Assembly: GCF_946885855.1 (NCBI RefSeq)
Contig: NZ_CAMPHH010000060.1
Location: forward strand, 1 to 14,316
Origin: an uncultured Actinotalea sp.
Lineage (GTDB): Bacteria > Actinomycetota > Actinomycetes > Actinomycetales > Cellulomonadaceae
Length of the DNA stretch: 14,316 nt
Direction: 5' to 3'
Positions 12,241-14,316 of this stretch are shown piece by piece. How positions within the stretch are numbered: position 1 is the first letter of the stretch; the number at the start of each line of letters is the position of its first letter. The notes below the pieces were generated by a model. That model saw only the letters and a program-made list of their open reading frames with translations, had not been told where the DNA came from and searched no databases. A program made the translations under genes and the position numbers.

Positions 12241-14316
12241 GCGCCGCGGAGGCCGTCAACGCCGCCGCCCCGACGTGCCACGTCGTGACGCACGTGCACT
12301 GGGACCGCGAGTGGTACCGCCCGTTCGAGGGCTACCGATCCCGTCTCCTCGAGCTCGTCACGCGGGTCTGCGACGCGGTCGAGGGCGGTGCCCTGGCGGC
12401 CTTCCACCTCGACGGGCAGACCGTCACGGTCGACGACGTCGCCGCGGTGCGGCCCGATCTCGCGCGCCGGCTGCGCAGGCTGGTCGAGGCGGGGTCGGTC
12501 ACCCTCGGGCCCTGGCACGTCCTGGCCGACAACCAGCTGGTCTCCGCCGAGAACCTCGTGCGCAACCTCCTGATCGCCCGGCGGGTCGCCGGCGCGAGCC
12601 TGAGCACGATCGGCTACTCGCCCGACGCGTTCGGGCACCCCGCCGACCTGCCGCGCGTCCTGCGCGGCTTCGGCATCGACACGGCGCTGGTCTGGCGCGG
12701 CGCACCGCCGGAGCTCGCCCGCTTCCGCTGGCGGTCCGCGGACGGCTCGGAGGTCTTCGCGGTCAACCAGGCGTACCACCAGGCCGAGGTCCTGTGGGAC
12801 GAGGAGGGAGCACCAGGCGCGCTCGCGGGCTTCCTCGAGGCTGAGCGCCGCCGCGCCCCCGCCGGGCCGTGGCTGCTCCTCAACGGTGGGGACCACCTGT
12901 ACCCGGCGCACCCACAGAACCGGGCCGCCGCCCTCGCCGCAGTGGCGGACACCGCCGACGTGCGCGAGTCCACCCTCCAGGACTTCTTCGCGCAGGCGCA
13001 GGCGGCAGACCCGGAGCCGCCGGTGGTGGCTGGGGAGCTGCGGTACCTGGGCGACCGGTTGACGTTCCTGCTTCCGGGCACGCTGTCCGCGCGCGGGTAC
13101 GTCAAGCAGCTCAACGACCGCGCGCAGGTCCTCCTTGAGCGCTTTGTCGAGCCCGCGCTGGCGACGGCGAGCGACGGCGACGTCACACCTGCCGGCGAGG
13201 TCACCGGCGCAGCACCCGTCAGTGGTAGCGACCTGCTGCGACACGCGTGGGAGCTGTTGGTGCAGAACGCACCGCACGACTCGATCTGCGGCTGCTCGGT
13301 GGACGAGGTCCACCGCGAGACGACCGTCCGCGCCCAGCGCGTGCTGGAGCTCGGCGACCAGCTCGTGCGGCGGGCCGCGCTCGGCCAGGGCGCGGACACG
13401 CGGGGGCTCGGACGCCCCGCCGAGGAGACGATCCCGGTGCTCGTGCGCTCCGGCGACGGGGACGTGACCGCGCTGCCGGTGGAGGTCGAGGTGATGACCG
13501 CCGCCGGGCGCTACGTCACCGCCCTGCTGGCGCCGGACGGCACGGACGTCCCGGTCGAGGCGGAGTACCTCGGCGACGCGCAGTGGTTCGAGGCGGACCT
13601 CGACCTCATGCCGGACACCTCGCGCGGCAGCCGGCACCGGCTGGCGTTCGTCGCCGAGGGGCTGCCGCCATTCGGCGGGGCCGTGTGGACGGCCGTCCTC
13701 GGTCCGGAGCCCACGCGCGCGCCGGTCCGCCACGACGGCCGGCGGGACGTCGAGGTGGACGGCGTACGCCTCGAGGTCGAGGACGACGCCTCGATCACGC
13801 TCACGACCCCGGACGGTGTCGTCCACCGCGGCCTCGGCACGCTCGTCGACGGCGGGGACCGGGGCGACTCCTACACGTACGACCCACCCTCGGACGACGT
13901 CCTCGTCCGCCCGCGGGTCCGCGGGGTCCGGGCGGAGATCTCGCCCGTCCGGGCGCGCCTCGTCGTCGACGCCGTGCTCGACGTCCCGAGCGGTCTGGAC
14001 GACGGCCGGGACGCCCGGGCGGCGCAGACGGTCGAGCTACCCGTCCAGCTGGTCGTCGAGCGGTGGACCGGGGACCCGGCGGTCCGCTGGACGGTCGAGC
14101 TGGACAACACGGCGGACGACCACCGGCTGCGGTGGCACGCGCCGGTGCAGGGTCCCGACGGCGGCCCCCTGCCGGCGTCGTGGCGGGCCGACACCCACTG
14201 GTCGGTGCAGGAGCGCCTATTCGGACCCGCCGTCGGCCCGCTGCCGACCGCGCCGGCGCTCGAGGCCCCGATCGGGACGTCCCCGGCGCACACCTTCGCG
14301 GTCGCCGGCGAGGGGG
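12237..14316 (+). CDS. Glycoside hydrolase family 38 alpha-mannosidase (3' end outside the window)
   Basis: At least 693 codons are visible without a stop and the gene runs off the right edge; bacterial GH38 enzymes are usually 850-1050 residues. The zinc and catalytic residues are all present: H21 and D23 in HVHWDREWYRPFEGYR, the nucleophile D130 in YSPDAFGHPADLPRVL, and the zinc ligand H347 in QNAPHDSICGCSVDE. The HDSICGCS form is that of bacterial MngB-like and SpGH38-like members. The GH38 N-terminal domain covers about 1-260, the middle domain 270-380, and the beta-sandwich follows. No signal peptide is seen, so it acts in the cytoplasm on imported glycosides. The GTG start overlaps the NanE stop by four bases. 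It probably releases alpha-linked mannose. Transport by ABC rather than PTS argues against the phospho-mannosylglycerate substrate of E. coli MngB. Confidence 0.92.
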   Translation, partial: MSAAEAVNAAAPTCHVVTHVHWDREWYRPFEGYRSRLLELVTRVCDAVEGGALAAFHLDGQTVTVDDVAAVRPDLARRLRRLVEAGSVTLGPWHVLADNQLVSAENLVRNLLIARRVAGASLSTIGYSPDAFGHPADLPRVLRGFGIDTALVWRGAPPELARFRWRSADGSEVFAVNQAYHQAEVLWDEEGAPGALAGFLEAERRRAPAGPWLLLNGGDHLYPAHPQNRAAALAAVADTADVRESTLQDFFAQAQAADPEPPVVAGELRYLGDRLTFLLPGTLSARGYVKQLNDRAQVLLERFVEPALATASDGDVTPAGEVTGAAPVSGSDLLRHAWELLVQNAPHDSICGCSVDEVHRETTVRAQRVLELGDQLVRRAALGQGADTRGLGRPAEETIPVLVRSGDGDVTALPVEVEVMTAAGRYVTALLAPDGTDVPVEAEYLGDAQWFEADLDLMPDTSRGSRHRLAFVAEGLPPFGGAVWTAVLGPEPTRAPVRHDGRRDVEVDGVRLEVEDDASITLTTPDGVVHRGLGTLVDGGDRGDSYTYDPPSDDVLVRPRVRGVRAEISPVRARLVVDAVLDVPSGLDDGRDARAAQTVELPVQLVVERWTGDPAVRWTVELDNTADDHRLRWHAPVQGPDGGPLPASWRADTHWSVQERLFGPAVGPLPTAPALEAPIGTSPAHTFAVAGEG

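Noticed and set aside
11994..13826. A 610-codon minus-strand open frame opposite NanE and GH38
   Set aside because: Antisense shadow caused by high GC; it lies over unmistakable GH38 motifs on the + strand.
1..14316. CRISPR array, toxin-antitoxin or phage-defence system
   Set aside because: No regularly spaced long repeats, Cas-like or defence-like proteins were found; all genes right of nagA are explained by sugar uptake and catabolism.

Overview
The window is GC-rich (about 70-75%) and all of its convincing genes lie on the + strand. GC-rich wobble positions, GTG starts, a lipoprotein-type solute-binding protein without a local ABC ATPase, and an actinobacterial-style tyrosine integrase all suggest an actinomycete, probably of the Cellulomonas/Micrococcales type. 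The genus is an inference.

Left edge (1-1320): the 3' end of a tRNA (minus strand, best guess tRNA-Asn) is followed by a short run of direct and inverted repeats and then a complete tyrosine integrase with all catalytic residues. This looks like one junction (att site) of a tRNA-targeted integrative element. The truncated tRNA points its missing 5' body towards the integrase, so the element lies to the right.

1321-1895 is a gene-poor stretch. It has hairpins after the integrase stop, one long compound stem-loop, and what may be decayed coding sequence.

1896-3098 encodes an N-acetylglucosamine-6-phosphate deacetylase (NagA). A 144-bp control region follows, with a recognisable -35/-10 promoter and two copies of a GGTACGGACCA operator. 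The better copy matches the DasR/NagR-type (HutC/GntR) dre operator consensus at 13 of 16 positions and sits on the predicted transcription start.

3243 to the right edge is one long operon: sugar-binding lipoprotein, two ABC permeases, HutC-type GntR regulator, ROK sugar kinase, DUF4127 protein, FAD-dependent oxidoreductase, NanE-type ManNAc-6-P epimerase, and a GH38 alpha-mannosidase cut by the window end. Seven successive gene junctions from permease 1 onwards are 4-bp ATGA or GTGA overlaps. A very strong hairpin separates the lipoprotein gene from the permeases and probably sets their expression ratio.

How the genes fit together (inference): an alpha-mannosyl, N-acetylhexosamine-containing glycoside is imported by the ABC transporter with a shared ATPase encoded elsewhere. 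It is trimmed by the GH38 enzyme, phosphorylated by the ROK kinase, epimerised by NanE and deacetylated by NagA. No NanA (sialate aldolase) is present, so NanE here probably does not serve classical sialic acid breakdown. The two proteins without an assigned role, DUF4127 and the FAD oxidoreductase, sit side by side between kinase and epimerase and are the best candidates for an undescribed catabolic step.
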